Positions 1-7,220 of a stretch of DNA of 43,633 bases are shown piece by piece. A model generated the notes under the pieces. That model searched no databases, was not told the origin of the DNA, and saw only the letters and a program-made list of their open reading frames with translations. The position numbers were made by a program, and so were the translations under genes. This stretch comes from Pseudomonadota bacterium. Its GTDB lineage: Bacteria; Pseudomonadota; Gammaproteobacteria; Burkholderiales; JAKAFK01. Position 1 is the stretch's first letter. The number at the start of each line of letters is the position of its first letter. The DNA lies in assembly GCA_021788645.1 (NCBI GenBank), contig JAJYKK010000019.1, positions 1-43,633 of the forward strand, in the 5' to 3' direction.

Positions 1-128
1 CGGCGGTGGCGCACACGATCGAGGGCGGGGTGTACAAGGGCGTGATGCCGACCTGGAAGGATCGCCTCACGCCGGTGCAGATCAAGGTGCTTACCGCCTA
101 CGTGCATGAGCTGGGCGGCGGACAATAA
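1..128 (+). CDS. ccoP: Cytochrome c oxidase cbb3 subunit III, C-terminal end (partial)
   Basis: The reading frame entering from the left edge (first full codon at position 3) runs 41 codons to a TAA at 126-128. The residues are typical of the end of the second cytochrome c domain of CcoP: the peptide has the distal Met of a class I cytochrome c in 'MPTWKDRLTPVQ', followed by a final helix ending in 'YVHELGGGQ'. CcoP is the membrane-anchored dihaem subunit that passes electrons to the CcoN catalytic subunit of the high-affinity cbb3 oxidase. The assembly genes ccoG, ccoH and ccoI directly downstream support the call. Both haem-binding CXXCH motifs would lie outside the window. Confidence 0.88.
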   Translation, partial: AVAHTIEGGVYKGVMPTWKDRLTPVQIKVLTAYVHELGGGQ

Positions 129-148
129 GCCTTGAACGGCAGGAATCC

Positions 149-165
149 GGACGCGAAGCGCGTCC
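149..165 (+). other. Short perfect hairpin after ccoP
   Basis: GGACGCG at 149-155 pairs perfectly with CGCGTCC at 159-165 around an AAG loop. It lies 20 bases after the ccoP stop and just before the stronger terminator hairpin. It may protect the 3' end of the oxidase mRNA or help termination; no U-tract follows it. Confidence 0.4.
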
Positions 166-185
166 GCCAAACACTATAAGAAAAG

Positions 186-220
186 CGACCCCGTCTGCCC
201 GGACGGGGTCGTCTTGTTTT
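186..220 (+). terminator. Rho-independent terminator after ccoP
   Basis: The stem CGACCCCGTC (186-195) pairs with GACGGGGTCG (202-211) around a six-base loop and is followed by a T-rich run (GTCTTGTTTT). An A-rich run precedes the stem, so it could also act on the opposite strand. It separates the oxidase structural genes from ccoG. Confidence 0.8.
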
Positions 221-281
221 CGGGGAACTGGGTAGGCCGGTATCCGGGGGTATTCGGCCGCGTCTTGGAGCATTAGGCAAA

Positions 282-1712
282 GTGGAAGCTGGCATTGAAG
301 AACAGCGCGGTCTGTATCAGAAGCGCATCCCGATCTTTCCGCGATCGATCAAGGGCAAATTCCGCACGTTCAAGACCAGCATGCTGGCGTTGGCCTATGC
401 GGTGTTTTTCGGGCTTCCCTGGCTGCCGTGGTCGCGCGAGGGGGCGCCCAGCCAAGCGGTGCTGTTCGACCTGCCCCACCGCGAATTCTTCCTGTTCAAT
501 CTGACGATCTACCCGCAGGATCTGATCACCCTGTCGCTCCTCCTTTTCATCGCGGCGGTCCTGCTGTTTTTCGTGACCGGGCTTGTGGGGCGGGCTTTTT
601 GCGGGTACTTCTGCTTTCAGACCCTATGGACCGACTTCTTCATTTTCATCGAGAAGTGGGTGCAAGGGGAGCGGCCGGCGCGCATCCGGCTGTACAAGCA
701 GCCGTGGAATGGCGAGAAGATCGTCAAGATGGCCCTGACCCACGGCCTGTGGCTGCTGGTCGCGTTCTGGACCGGTTTTACGTTCATCGCCTATTACGCC
801 TATGCGCCGCACCTTTTCCTCGCGTTCGTGACGGGACACGCGGCCGGCGTGGCCTATGCCACGGTCGCCATCCTGACGGCGACGACTTATGTGGCGGCGG
901 GGCTCGCACGCGAGCAGGTGTGCATGTACATGTGTCCCTATGCGCGCTTCCAGGGCGTCATGTATGAGCCCGAGACACTGGTCGTCTCCTACGACATCCA
1001 CCGGGGGGAGGGTGCGAACGGGCGGGCGGTGCCGCATGCCGGCCTCAAGACGCGCGAGGAACGCACGGCGCTGGGATACGGCGATTGCGTGGACTGCGGG
1101 CTGTGCGTGCAGGTGTGCCCGGTGGGCATCGACATTCGCCAGGGCCTCCAGTATTCCTGCATCTCGTGCGGCCTGTGCATCGACGCCTGCAACACCATCA
1201 TGGATTCCGTCGGCTTTCCGCGAGGCCTGGTTCGCTACGACTCGGAAATCGACATCGAGTCGGATCGGCCCGACAAGCCCCACCTGTCCTGGCGGCGCGT
1301 GCGGACGATCGGTTATGGCGCCGCGATCGCCATCATGACGAGCCTGCTCATCTACAAGCTCGCCACGCGCTCGCGTTTCGTGGTGAGCGTCGAGGAGATC
1401 CGTGCCCCCTTGTTCGACGTGATGCCGAACGGCGATATTCGCGACCGGTACCAGATCCGCGTGACCAACAAGACCGCCACGGCGAAGACTTACACGTTCA
1501 GCGTCGAGGGCCTTCCCCCCGGAAGCCTCCATCTCGGGGAGATTCCGGAGCTTACCGTGCCAAGCGGCCAGTCGCTCATGGTGCAGGTCGGCGTGGAGCT
1601 GCCGCATGAGCTTGCCGAGGAGACCCATGAGATTCACTTCGTGGTGACCCAGAAGGGCCCGCACGGCGGTTCCATTGAACAGCATGCCCACTATTTTGGT
1701 GAGAGGGATTAG
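282..1712 (+). CDS. ccoG: cbb3 oxidase maturation protein CcoG (RdxA/FixG), polyferredoxin
   Basis: A 476-residue membrane iron-sulfur protein of the CcoG/RdxA/FixG family, which takes part in copper delivery and reduction during cbb3 oxidase assembly. The start is a GTG with GGAG about 12 bases upstream. Several N-terminal membrane segments contain conserved Cys/Trp motifs such as 'GYFCFQTLWTDFF' and 'CMYMCPYARFQG'. A ferredoxin module follows, with 'CVDCGLCVQVCP' near residue 269 and 'CISCGLCIDACN' near residue 293, enough cysteines for two [4Fe-4S] clusters. A further membrane helix and a C-terminal immunoglobulin-like domain (about residues 370-476) complete the usual architecture. It lies three bases before ccoH, so the two are co-transcribed. 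Confidence 0.95.
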   Translation: MEAGIEEQRGLYQKRIPIFPRSIKGKFRTFKTSMLALAYAVFFGLPWLPWSREGAPSQAVLFDLPHREFFLFNLTIYPQDLITLSLLLFIAAVLLFFVTGLVGRAFCGYFCFQTLWTDFFIFIEKWVQGERPARIRLYKQPWNGEKIVKMALTHGLWLLVAFWTGFTFIAYYAYAPHLFLAFVTGHAAGVAYATVAILTATTYVAAGLAREQVCMYMCPYARFQGVMYEPETLVVSYDIHRGEGANGRAVPHAGLKTREERTALGYGDCVDCGLCVQVCPVGIDIRQGLQYSCISCGLCIDACNTIMDSVGFPRGLVRYDSEIDIESDRPDKPHLSWRRVRTIGYGAAIAIMTSLLIYKLATRSRFVVSVEEIRAPLFDVMPNGDIRDRYQIRVTNKTATAKTYTFSVEGLPPGSLHLGEIPELTVPSGQSLMVQVGVELPHELAEETHEIHFVVTQKGPHGGSIEQHAHYFGERD

Positions 1713-1715
1713 GCC

Positions 1716-2537
1716 ATGACCGTAGTTGATACGCTATTCGGGGGCATCGTCGTCGTCGCGCTCCTGTTCTTCGTCTTTCGCGCGTTCAGGATGCCCAACT
1801 ACTGGGGCGGCGTGCTGAGCGGGCTCCTGCCGCTTCTGGCCTACATTGCCTATTCCAGCGAGCACTGGCAAGGGGCCGATATCATGGGCATCCACGTGGC
1901 CGCCTTCTCGGCGGTTGCGGCGGCGCTGACGCTCATGCACGCCGTGCGCGGGAACCGCAATGAGCCCGTGCACCTGATGCCCAAGATCATCATCGGGTTC
2001 TTCGTCACGCTGATCGTCATCCAGGCGTTCCTCCTGCACACCGCGACGTCCGGGATTCCGCCATGGCTGGCGGCGCGGGTCTTGCCGAACGCCAAGACGG
2101 TTCCCGTCTACAGCGGATTTTCCGGCGTCGTGGCGCACGGGGAGGAAGCCGCGGAAGCGGATCGGGATCACTTGAGCCAAATGGCGGCGCAGCGCAAGCT
2201 GGGCTGGTCCGTGGATTTGCACGGGCTCGAGTTGATGCGGCAGAACTTCCCGGCGCCGCTCCAGGTGAGCGTGCGCGACAAGGCCGGCGATGGCATCAAC
2301 GGCGCACAGGTGTGGCTGAGCTTCTTGCGCCCTGGGGCCACGGCGCCGGCCTCCGGGAATAAGATCCAGCTGCGCGGACTGGCGCATGGGGATTATGCCG
2401 CGCAGGTCGAGCTCGAGGCGCCCGGCCTGTGGGTGGCGCGGCTCGATGTTCGCTATCGGGGAGACCATTACAGCGCCGAGCAGCCGGTGGACGTGCCCGG
2501 CTTCGCGATCGGTGGCGGAACGCCCAGCCAAGACTAG
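1716..2537 (+). CDS. ccoH: FixH/CcoH family protein with extra N-terminal membrane segments
   Basis: A 273-residue protein. Its C-terminal part, from about residue 88 ('MPKIIIGFFVTLIVIQ'), is a FixH domain: one membrane anchor followed by a periplasmic beta-rich region with 'VSVRDKAGDGINGAQV' and 'LDVRYRGDHYSAEQ'. FixH/CcoH stays close to the cbb3 oxidase and stabilises its assembly. The first about 85 residues add roughly three more hydrophobic segments (around 8-24, 28-46 and 57-75) that are not part of ordinary FixH proteins of 150-180 residues, so this looks like a fusion or a lineage-specific extension. The ATG lies four bases after the ccoG stop. The function is inferred from family and operon position. 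Confidence 0.85.
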   Translation: MTVVDTLFGGIVVVALLFFVFRAFRMPNYWGGVLSGLLPLLAYIAYSSEHWQGADIMGIHVAAFSAVAAALTLMHAVRGNRNEPVHLMPKIIIGFFVTLIVIQAFLLHTATSGIPPWLAARVLPNAKTVPVYSGFSGVVAHGEEAAEADRDHLSQMAAQRKLGWSVDLHGLELMRQNFPAPLQVSVRDKAGDGINGAQVWLSFLRPGATAPASGNKIQLRGLAHGDYAAQVELEAPGLWVARLDVRYRGDHYSAEQPVDVPGFAIGGGTPSQD

Positions 2538-2807
2538 CGGATGTCGACGGCCCCGCGCTGGAGCGGGGAGTCCGAGGAAAACCGAAGGCCGGGCCGATCG
2601 GACGCGGCGCTTTCCAGGCCCTTCTTGAACGGCTTTCCTGCGGACGCGCTCGCTGCCCTGTAAGAGCGGGCGCGCCTTGCGTCCCGCTCGACCTGGCGTC
2701 GAAGGTCTGCGCCGGGCGCAGGATGTCCTCGCCGGACGGGTGCGGCGTCATTCGCCGGCAGCCGGGAAAGACCGGCACTTACCATAGGCCAACCAGGAAA
2801 GGAGAGC
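2538..2807 (+). other. Gap between ccoH and ccoI, upstream half
   Basis: This stretch is GC-rich and no credible gene, tRNA or known riboswitch core was recognised. The reading frame of ccoI stays open through it without a stop, but the predicted residues are Arg/Pro/Ala-rich and unlike any P-type ATPase N-terminus, so it was not added to ccoI. A Shine-Dalgarno-like AAGGAG at 2799-2804 closes it. Confidence 0.4.
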
Positions 2808-2921
2808 GTGAGCAGGCTCGGGCCAAGGGCATCGACCGCCGCGCGGTCGATGCCCTGCCTCCTCCCGTGTGCCCGAAGGGAATCCCTTCAGGGCAGCGGG
2901 GAGGTTCCACGCGCAATCTGA
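2808..2921 (+). CDS. Possible 37-residue leader peptide overlapping the ccoI start
   Basis: A GTG at 2808 is preceded by AGGAAAGGAG and opens a 37-codon frame whose TGA (2919-2921) overlaps the ATG of ccoI (TGATG). That arrangement allows translational coupling. The peptide is Arg/Ser/Ala-rich and contains two cysteines spaced as 'CLLPC'. It spans both inverted repeats described below, so ribosome progress could decide which RNA fold forms. Copper-responsive leader peptides with Cys pairs are known ahead of copper genes in other proteobacteria, but no sequence similarity is claimed. A short frame of this size can arise by chance in GC-rich DNA. Confidence 0.3.
   Translation: MSRLGPRASTAARSMPCLLPCARRESLQGSGEVPRAI
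2827..2855 (+). repeat. Perfect 13-bp inverted repeat ahead of ccoI
   Basis: GGGCATCGACCGC (2827-2839) pairs without mismatch with GCGGTCGATGCCC (2843-2855) around a CGC loop. No T-run follows, so it is not a simple terminator. It may be a protein-binding site, an RNA stability element or part of an attenuator for ccoI. Confidence 0.6.
2861..2904 (+). promoter_or_regulatory. Hairpin that can hide the ccoI ribosome binding site
   Basis: GCCCGAAGGG (2871-2880) pairs with CCCTTCAGGGC (2884-2894, one bulge) around AAT. The stem can be extended by CCTCCC (2861-2866) pairing with GGGAGG (2899-2904). GGGAGG is the only Shine-Dalgarno-like sequence before the ccoI ATG at 2921, so this fold would block it unless opened, for example by ribosomes translating the upstream leader frame. 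Confidence 0.4.
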
Positions 2922-5362
2922 TGAATGCTCCGGAAGTCGCATGCTTTCACTGCGGTCAGCCGGTTCCGCCAGAACTGACGCTTGCCGTGGTCGTGAATGG
3001 CCGGTCCGAGCCGATGTGTTGCCATGGCTGCCGGGCGGTCGCCAGCGCCATTGTCGACAATGGCCTGGCCGACTATTACCGGCATCGCACGGCACTGCCC
3101 TCGGGACCGCAAGAGGTGATTCCCGAGGCGTTGCGCGACCTCGCGCTGTACGACCATCCCGAGATCCAGAAATCGTTCGTCGTGGATCTGGCGGAACCGG
3201 AAGGACCGGTTCGCGAGGCGGTCCTGATCCTTGAAGGCATCACCTGCGCGGCCTGTATCTGGCTCAACGAGCGGCACTTGATGCAGTTGCCGGGCGTCCA
3301 GTCCGTGCAGGTCAACTACGGCACCCACCGCGCTCGGGTCCGCTGGGACGACGCGGCCATCAAGCTGAGCCGGATTCTCGCCGAAATCCGGCTGCTGGGG
3401 TATAAGGCGCATCCGTACAGCGCGCAGACCTCCGAGGAGTTGCGCCGCAAGGCGCGCCGGCTCGATCTTCGCCGTCTGGCCGTGGCGGGTCTGTGCGCGG
3501 TGCAGGTCATGATGATGGCCGTGGCCCTATATTCCGGCGCCATCCACGGCATGGAGCGCTCGACGCGCGATTTGCTGCGCTGGGTGAGTTTCGGCCTTAC
3601 CCTTCCCGTCATGCTCTATTCGGCGGTCCCGTTCTATTCGGGCGCATGGAGCGCCCTTCGCGCCCAGCGGCTCAACATGGATGTTCCGGTGGTGGTGGCC
3701 CTGATTGCAGGCTTCCTTGGCAGCGCTTGGTGGACGATCCGGGGGGGCGGCACCGTCTATTACGACACGGTCACGATGTTCGTGTTGTTCCTGCTCTCGA
3801 CCCGGTTCCTGGAACGGGGGGCGAACGAGCGTTCGCTGGACGCGGCCGAGAACCTGCTGCGTCTTGCCCCCGCGCTGGCCACGCGGGTGGTCCACGGGGA
3901 GCAGACCGTGGTGCCGGTGGCCGATCTGGTTGCCGGAGACACGATTCTCGCCAAGCCGGGCGAAACGATTGCCGTGGATGGGGTCGTCCTGGAAGGGAAA
4001 AGCAACGCCGACGAATCGTTGCTGACCGGCGAGAGTCGGCCTGTCGCCAAGGTGCCGGGCGACAAGGTGATCGCGGGCGCCATCAATCAGGACGGCCCCT
4101 TGCTCATGCGCGTGGACGGCGCGGGCGAGCACACGGTGCTGGCGGGCATCGTCCGGATGCTGGACCGTGCGCAGGCGGAGAAGCCCCGCGTCGCGGAATT
4201 GGCCGACCGCGTCGCCGGCTATTTTACGGCCGGTTTGCTCGTGATCGTGGCGGCGACGGCGATCGCGTGGTGGCTCCTCGATCCCGCCAAGATGTTCCCG
4301 ATCACCCTGGCCGTGCTCGTCGTCACCTGTCCCTGCGCGCTTTCGCTGGCGGCGCCGGCCGCACTGGCGGCCGGCGGGTCCTTCCTGTTGCGCAGGGGGG
4401 TGCTGCTGACCAAGGGGCACGCGCTCGAGACGCTTTCGCGGGTCAATCACGTGGTCTTCGACAAGACCGGGACGCTGACCTATGGCCGGCCGAGCCTGCA
4501 GGCGACCATTCCCCTGGGGCGCCTGGACGCGGGGCAATGCCTGCGGATCGCGGGTGCCCTTGAGCAGGCGTCCGAGCATCCGCTCGCTCGCGCCTTCCTC
4601 AAGGATCTCGACGGGCAATCCCGGCTCCCGGTCGAGGATGCGCGCAACATCCCGGGCGAGGGGGTGAGTGGCCTCGTCGCGGGCACGCTCTATCGTCTGG
4701 GGAACGCGGCGGTGTTGGAGGGCGGGATGTCGCCCGCGTTGCCGAGCGATTGCGCGCCGCCGGGGTCGAGCATCGTGTGGCTGGTGGCGGGAAGGGAAGT
4801 GCTCGCCGCCTTCGTGCTCTCGGACGAGGTGCGCCCGGATGCCCAGGCCCTGATCGGGAAGCTGGCGGCCGATGGGATCCGGGTGAGCGTGTTGAGCGGG
4901 GACGACGAGGCGGCCGTGCGTCATCTTGCGGACGCGCTCGGGATTGCGGGGGTCTACGCGGCCTTGCGCCCGGAAGGAAAGCTTGGGCAACTGCAGAGGC
5001 TGCAGGCCGCCGGCGACATCGTCGCCATGGTGGGCGACGGCGTCAATGATGCGCCCGTTCTGGCGGCCGCCCAAGTCTCCTTCGCGATGGGCGGGGGTAC
5101 GCAGGTGGCCCGCTCGAGCGCCGATATCGTCCTGTTGTCCGACCATCTGATGGAGATCGCCTCGGCGATCGAGGTGGGCAGGGGGACGATGTCGGTCATG
5201 AAGGAGAATCTCGCGTGGGCGGTCGGCTATAATCTCGTCGCCGTTCCCTTTGCCATCATGGGCTACCTCGCGCCCTGGCTGGCGGCGCTGGGGATGTCGG
5301 CCAGTTCCTTGATCGTCGTGCTCAATGCGCTGCGCCTGCGTGGGACGCCCCAGGGGAATTGA
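2921..5362 (+). CDS. ccoI: Copper-exporting P1B-type ATPase CcoI (FixI)
   Basis: An 813-residue heavy-metal P-type ATPase that moves Cu(I) across the inner membrane for the CuB site of cbb3 oxidase. The start at 2921 was chosen because the N-terminus then begins with the family's Cys-rich segment: 'CFHCG' (residues 8-12), 'CCHGC' (33-37), then an HMA-like domain with 'CAAC' (109-112). Eight membrane helices are predicted, with the intramembrane 'CPC' at 470-472. The phosphorylation motif 'DKTGTLT' begins at Asp514, and the hinge 'GDGVNDAP' begins near 705. ccoG and ccoH upstream give the cofactor-assembly context. No ccoS follows, although it often completes this operon. Confidence 0.95.
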   Translation: MNAPEVACFHCGQPVPPELTLAVVVNGRSEPMCCHGCRAVASAIVDNGLADYYRHRTALPSGPQEVIPEALRDLALYDHPEIQKSFVVDLAEPEGPVREAVLILEGITCAACIWLNERHLMQLPGVQSVQVNYGTHRARVRWDDAAIKLSRILAEIRLLGYKAHPYSAQTSEELRRKARRLDLRRLAVAGLCAVQVMMMAVALYSGAIHGMERSTRDLLRWVSFGLTLPVMLYSAVPFYSGAWSALRAQRLNMDVPVVVALIAGFLGSAWWTIRGGGTVYYDTVTMFVLFLLSTRFLERGANERSLDAAENLLRLAPALATRVVHGEQTVVPVADLVAGDTILAKPGETIAVDGVVLEGKSNADESLLTGESRPVAKVPGDKVIAGAINQDGPLLMRVDGAGEHTVLAGIVRMLDRAQAEKPRVAELADRVAGYFTAGLLVIVAATAIAWWLLDPAKMFPITLAVLVVTCPCALSLAAPAALAAGGSFLLRRGVLLTKGHALETLSRVNHVVFDKTGTLTYGRPSLQATIPLGRLDAGQCLRIAGALEQASEHPLARAFLKDLDGQSRLPVEDARNIPGEGVSGLVAGTLYRLGNAAVLEGGMSPALPSDCAPPGSSIVWLVAGREVLAAFVLSDEVRPDAQALIGKLAADGIRVSVLSGDDEAAVRHLADALGIAGVYAALRPEGKLGQLQRLQAAGDIVAMVGDGVNDAPVLAAAQVSFAMGGGTQVARSSADIVLLSDHLMEIASAIEVGRGTMSVMKENLAWAVGYNLVAVPFAIMGYLAPWLAALGMSASSLIVVLNALRLRGTPQGN

Positions 5363-5443
5363 GAATCGGTGCGTGATCAGTTAGAATCAGAATCGTTATT
5401 AATTACAAACAAACCGATTGCAACTGCATGGGGATGCACTGAA

Positions 5444-5548
5444 ATGAAGAAAAAATTCAACCACGACAAAATGCCCATGGTGATCGTTGTCACGCTGATC
5501 GTATGGGCGTGGACGAGTTTCCTGAGCGTCGTCTTGACGCACGCGTGA
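5444..5548 (+). CDS. 34-residue single-span membrane peptide after ccoI
   Basis: An ATG at 5444 opens a 34-codon frame ending in TGA at 5546-5548. The N-terminus is basic ('MKKKFNHDK'), then one hydrophobic segment of about 20 residues (about residues 11-31) containing 'VWAWTSF', then a short 'LTHA' tail. This is the layout of a one-span membrane peptide with its N-terminus in the cytoplasm. It sits between ccoI and a strong terminator, where other genomes carry ccoS, but it lacks the acidic tail of CcoS. Small cbb3 accessory subunits such as CcoM have similar size and topology, so a role in the oxidase is possible. The start has only a weak GGGGA about 10 bases upstream. The function is not known. 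Confidence 0.6.
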   Translation: MKKKFNHDKMPMVIVVTLIVWAWTSFLSVVLTHA

Positions 5549-5569
5549 ACGGCCGGGGGGCAAGACCAG

Positions 5570-5610
5570 CTGGCCGGCGGGAGGTCGCTCTCGCCGGCCA
5601 GTGTCTTTTT
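5570..5610 (+). terminator. Rho-independent terminator after the cco assembly genes
   Basis: CTGGCCGGCG (5570-5579) pairs with CGCCGGCCAG (5592-5601) around a 12-base loop and is followed by TGTCTTTTT. It ends the plus-strand operon and separates it from rpoH, which converges from the right. Confidence 0.85.
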
Positions 5611-5629
5611 GGGGCGACCCGTCGCGGTG

Positions 5630-6484
5630 TTATGCGTGGGTGCCGATGACGGTCTTCATCTTCGACAGCGCCTTCTGCTCGATCTGGCGGATCCGCTCGG
5701 CGGAGACGCTGAATTCGGCGGCAAGTTCGTGAAGCGTGGCGGCATCGTCTTCGCGTAGCCAACGCGCCTCGATGATGCGTCGGCTGCGGCTGTCGAGGCT
5801 TTCCAGCGCGGCCTCGAGGCCTTCGCTGCGTTGCTTCTCGCTTTGCTGGGCTTCGAGTTCAAGCACGGGTTCAAGACCCGGATCCGCCAGGTAGCTGATG
5901 GGGCCGAACCGTTCGTCCTCATCGTCTGACACCGGCTCCAGGGGAATGTCCTGGCCCGTGAGGCGGGTTTCCATCTCGGCGACCTCATGGGGTTTGACCC
6001 CGAGTTCCTTGGCGACATGGTCGATTTCGTCGCCGCTCAATGCGCCGAATCCCGGCTTCATGCTGCGCAGATTGAAGAACAGCTTTCTTTGCGCCTTGGT
6101 CGTGGCAATCCGGACCATACGCCAATTGCGCAGGATGAACTCATGAATCTCCGCGCGGATCCAATGCACTGCAAATGAGACGAGCCGCACGCCTCTTTCG
6201 GGATCGAAGCGCTTGACCGCCTTCATCAAGCCGATATTGCCTTCCTGGATGAGGTCGGCCTGCGGCAGTCCGTAGCCCATATAGCCACGGGCGACGTTGA
6301 CCACCACCCGGAGATGGGAGACGACCAGCGTCTTGGCGGCCTCGAGGTCCCCCTGCTCGCGCAGTCTGCGGCCGAGCGCATGCTCTTCCTCGATGGTGAG
6401 CATCGGGACCGCGTTGACGGCGCTGATATAGCTTTCCAGGCTGCCAACGGTGGCCGGCGTAGGGAAAGTCAGGGCATTGGTCAT
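5630..6484 (-). CDS. rpoH: Heat-shock sigma factor RpoH (sigma-32)
   Basis: A 284-residue sigma-70-family protein, the usual RpoH length. It carries region 2 with 'DLIQEGNIGLMKAVKRFDP' and 'VHWIRAEIHEFILRNWR', then the RpoH-specific box 'QRKLFFNLR', and a C-terminal region 4 helix-turn-helix ('LHELAAEFSVSAERIRQIE') that reads -35 elements. It directs RNA polymerase to chaperone and protease promoters. The start at 6484 is preceded by GGGAGGATT at ideal spacing; an upstream in-frame TTG at 6520 has no such site. The 5' leader carries a CIRCE operator, so transcription is probably repressed by HrcA. Unlike in many gammaproteobacteria, it does not follow ftsYEX. Confidence 0.97.
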   Translation of the reverse strand: MTNALTFPTPATVGSLESYISAVNAVPMLTIEEEHALGRRLREQGDLEAAKTLVVSHLRVVVNVARGYMGYGLPQADLIQEGNIGLMKAVKRFDPERGVRLVSFAVHWIRAEIHEFILRNWRMVRIATTKAQRKLFFNLRSMKPGFGALSGDEIDHVAKELGVKPHEVAEMETRLTGQDIPLEPVSDDEDERFGPISYLADPGLEPVLELEAQQSEKQRSEGLEAALESLDSRSRRIIEARWLREDDAATLHELAAEFSVSAERIRQIEQKALSKMKTVIGTHA

Positions 6485-6509
6485 GTGGTGAATCCTCCCA
6501 ACCTCAATA

Positions 6510-6536
6510 TTAGCACTCAAAGCCTCAGAGTGCTAG
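6510..6536 (-). promoter_or_regulatory. CIRCE operator (HrcA binding site) in front of rpoH
   Basis: On the plus strand the sequence reads TTAGCACTC, nine bases, GAGTGCTAG. The established CIRCE consensus is TTAGCACTC-N9-GAGTGCTAA, so 17 of 18 arm positions match. It ends 25 bases before the rpoH ATG, a usual place for HrcA to block transcription. It implies that an HrcA repressor is encoded elsewhere in the genome. Confidence 0.88.
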
Positions 6537-7220
6537 GCTTGGGCGAAAGTTCCCGAAGGGGGGTGCCGCTGATAAAGTCTGAAACACCGCAATATAATCG
6601 AAGGGGGCGCAATGCCGTCTTCAGGCGGACCTTGTTAGGGTGCGGCGTGGCCTGATGGCTCGAATCCATTGCCGTGGCGCTAGCCTCCCCCGTTTCGTCT
6701 TCTTGCGGACGAGGCGTCGCCTTGGTCCGTCGCATCAAGCGCGTGCCGCAAGCCGCAGACGGCGGCCGTTTTGCCCCGGCGCCTGAGCGTCAAGGGCGCC
6801 AAGCGCTGCGTCGGGGAACTGCTCGATCGTCCGGGGAGCGCAGCGGCACGCCGTCTGCGCCGATTGGTGCGCGCGGCCATCCCCCCGATACGCGTGCCTC
6901 AGCGACGTGACCACTATTCTTACGGAGGGGGCGGTGAGGCGCCGGCCCCAAAAAGAATAAATGGCTCGCCGTGCTGCGCCCAGAACCCCGCGCGCCGCCC
7001 CGGCCCTCACGGGGGCCAATGGCATGCCGATGGCTCAAGGCCGTGCCCTTGCGGGCTGCCGCAAAGCGACGAAACAGTCGCATCATTTGCGCTTCGTTGG
7101 TTGAGCGCCATATTGCTTTAAATCGATAGCTCACGTAACGTCGGCCCTGTCATGGTCGCGTCACCCCGAGGGGAATGCCCTTCTTGATGAAATGGTTTTG
7201 AACAGCAGTGAGGACGATGT
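6537..7220. other. Long intergenic region between rpoH and the flavoprotein gene
   Basis: About 680 bases without a convincing gene. Short frames on both strands have Arg/Pro/Ser-rich shadow-like composition. It should contain the rpoH promoter (minus strand) and that of the flavoprotein gene (plus strand). Around 6912-6958 a GC-rich hairpin (GGGGC pairing with GCCCC) is framed by ATTCTT and AAGAAT arms, giving a long imperfect stem. No tRNA, 6S RNA, SRP RNA or riboswitch core was recognised. Confidence 0.45.

Noticed and set aside
2429-2920. N-terminal extension of ccoI by 164 codons
   Set aside because: The frame is open but overlaps the end of ccoH, and its residues are Arg/Pro/Ala-rich without domain. 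The start at 2921 gives the family's standard Cys-rich N-terminus.
3527-5146. 539-codon open frame on the minus strand opposite ccoI
   Set aside because: It mirrors a strongly conserved ATPase, has His/Arg/Gln-rich composition typical of antisense shadows in GC-rich DNA, and lacks a ribosome binding site.
6900-7130. Possible structured RNA (6S, SRP or riboswitch) in the rpoH-flavoprotein gap
   Set aside because: There is a GC-rich stem, but none of the conserved core sequences of those RNAs could be matched by eye.
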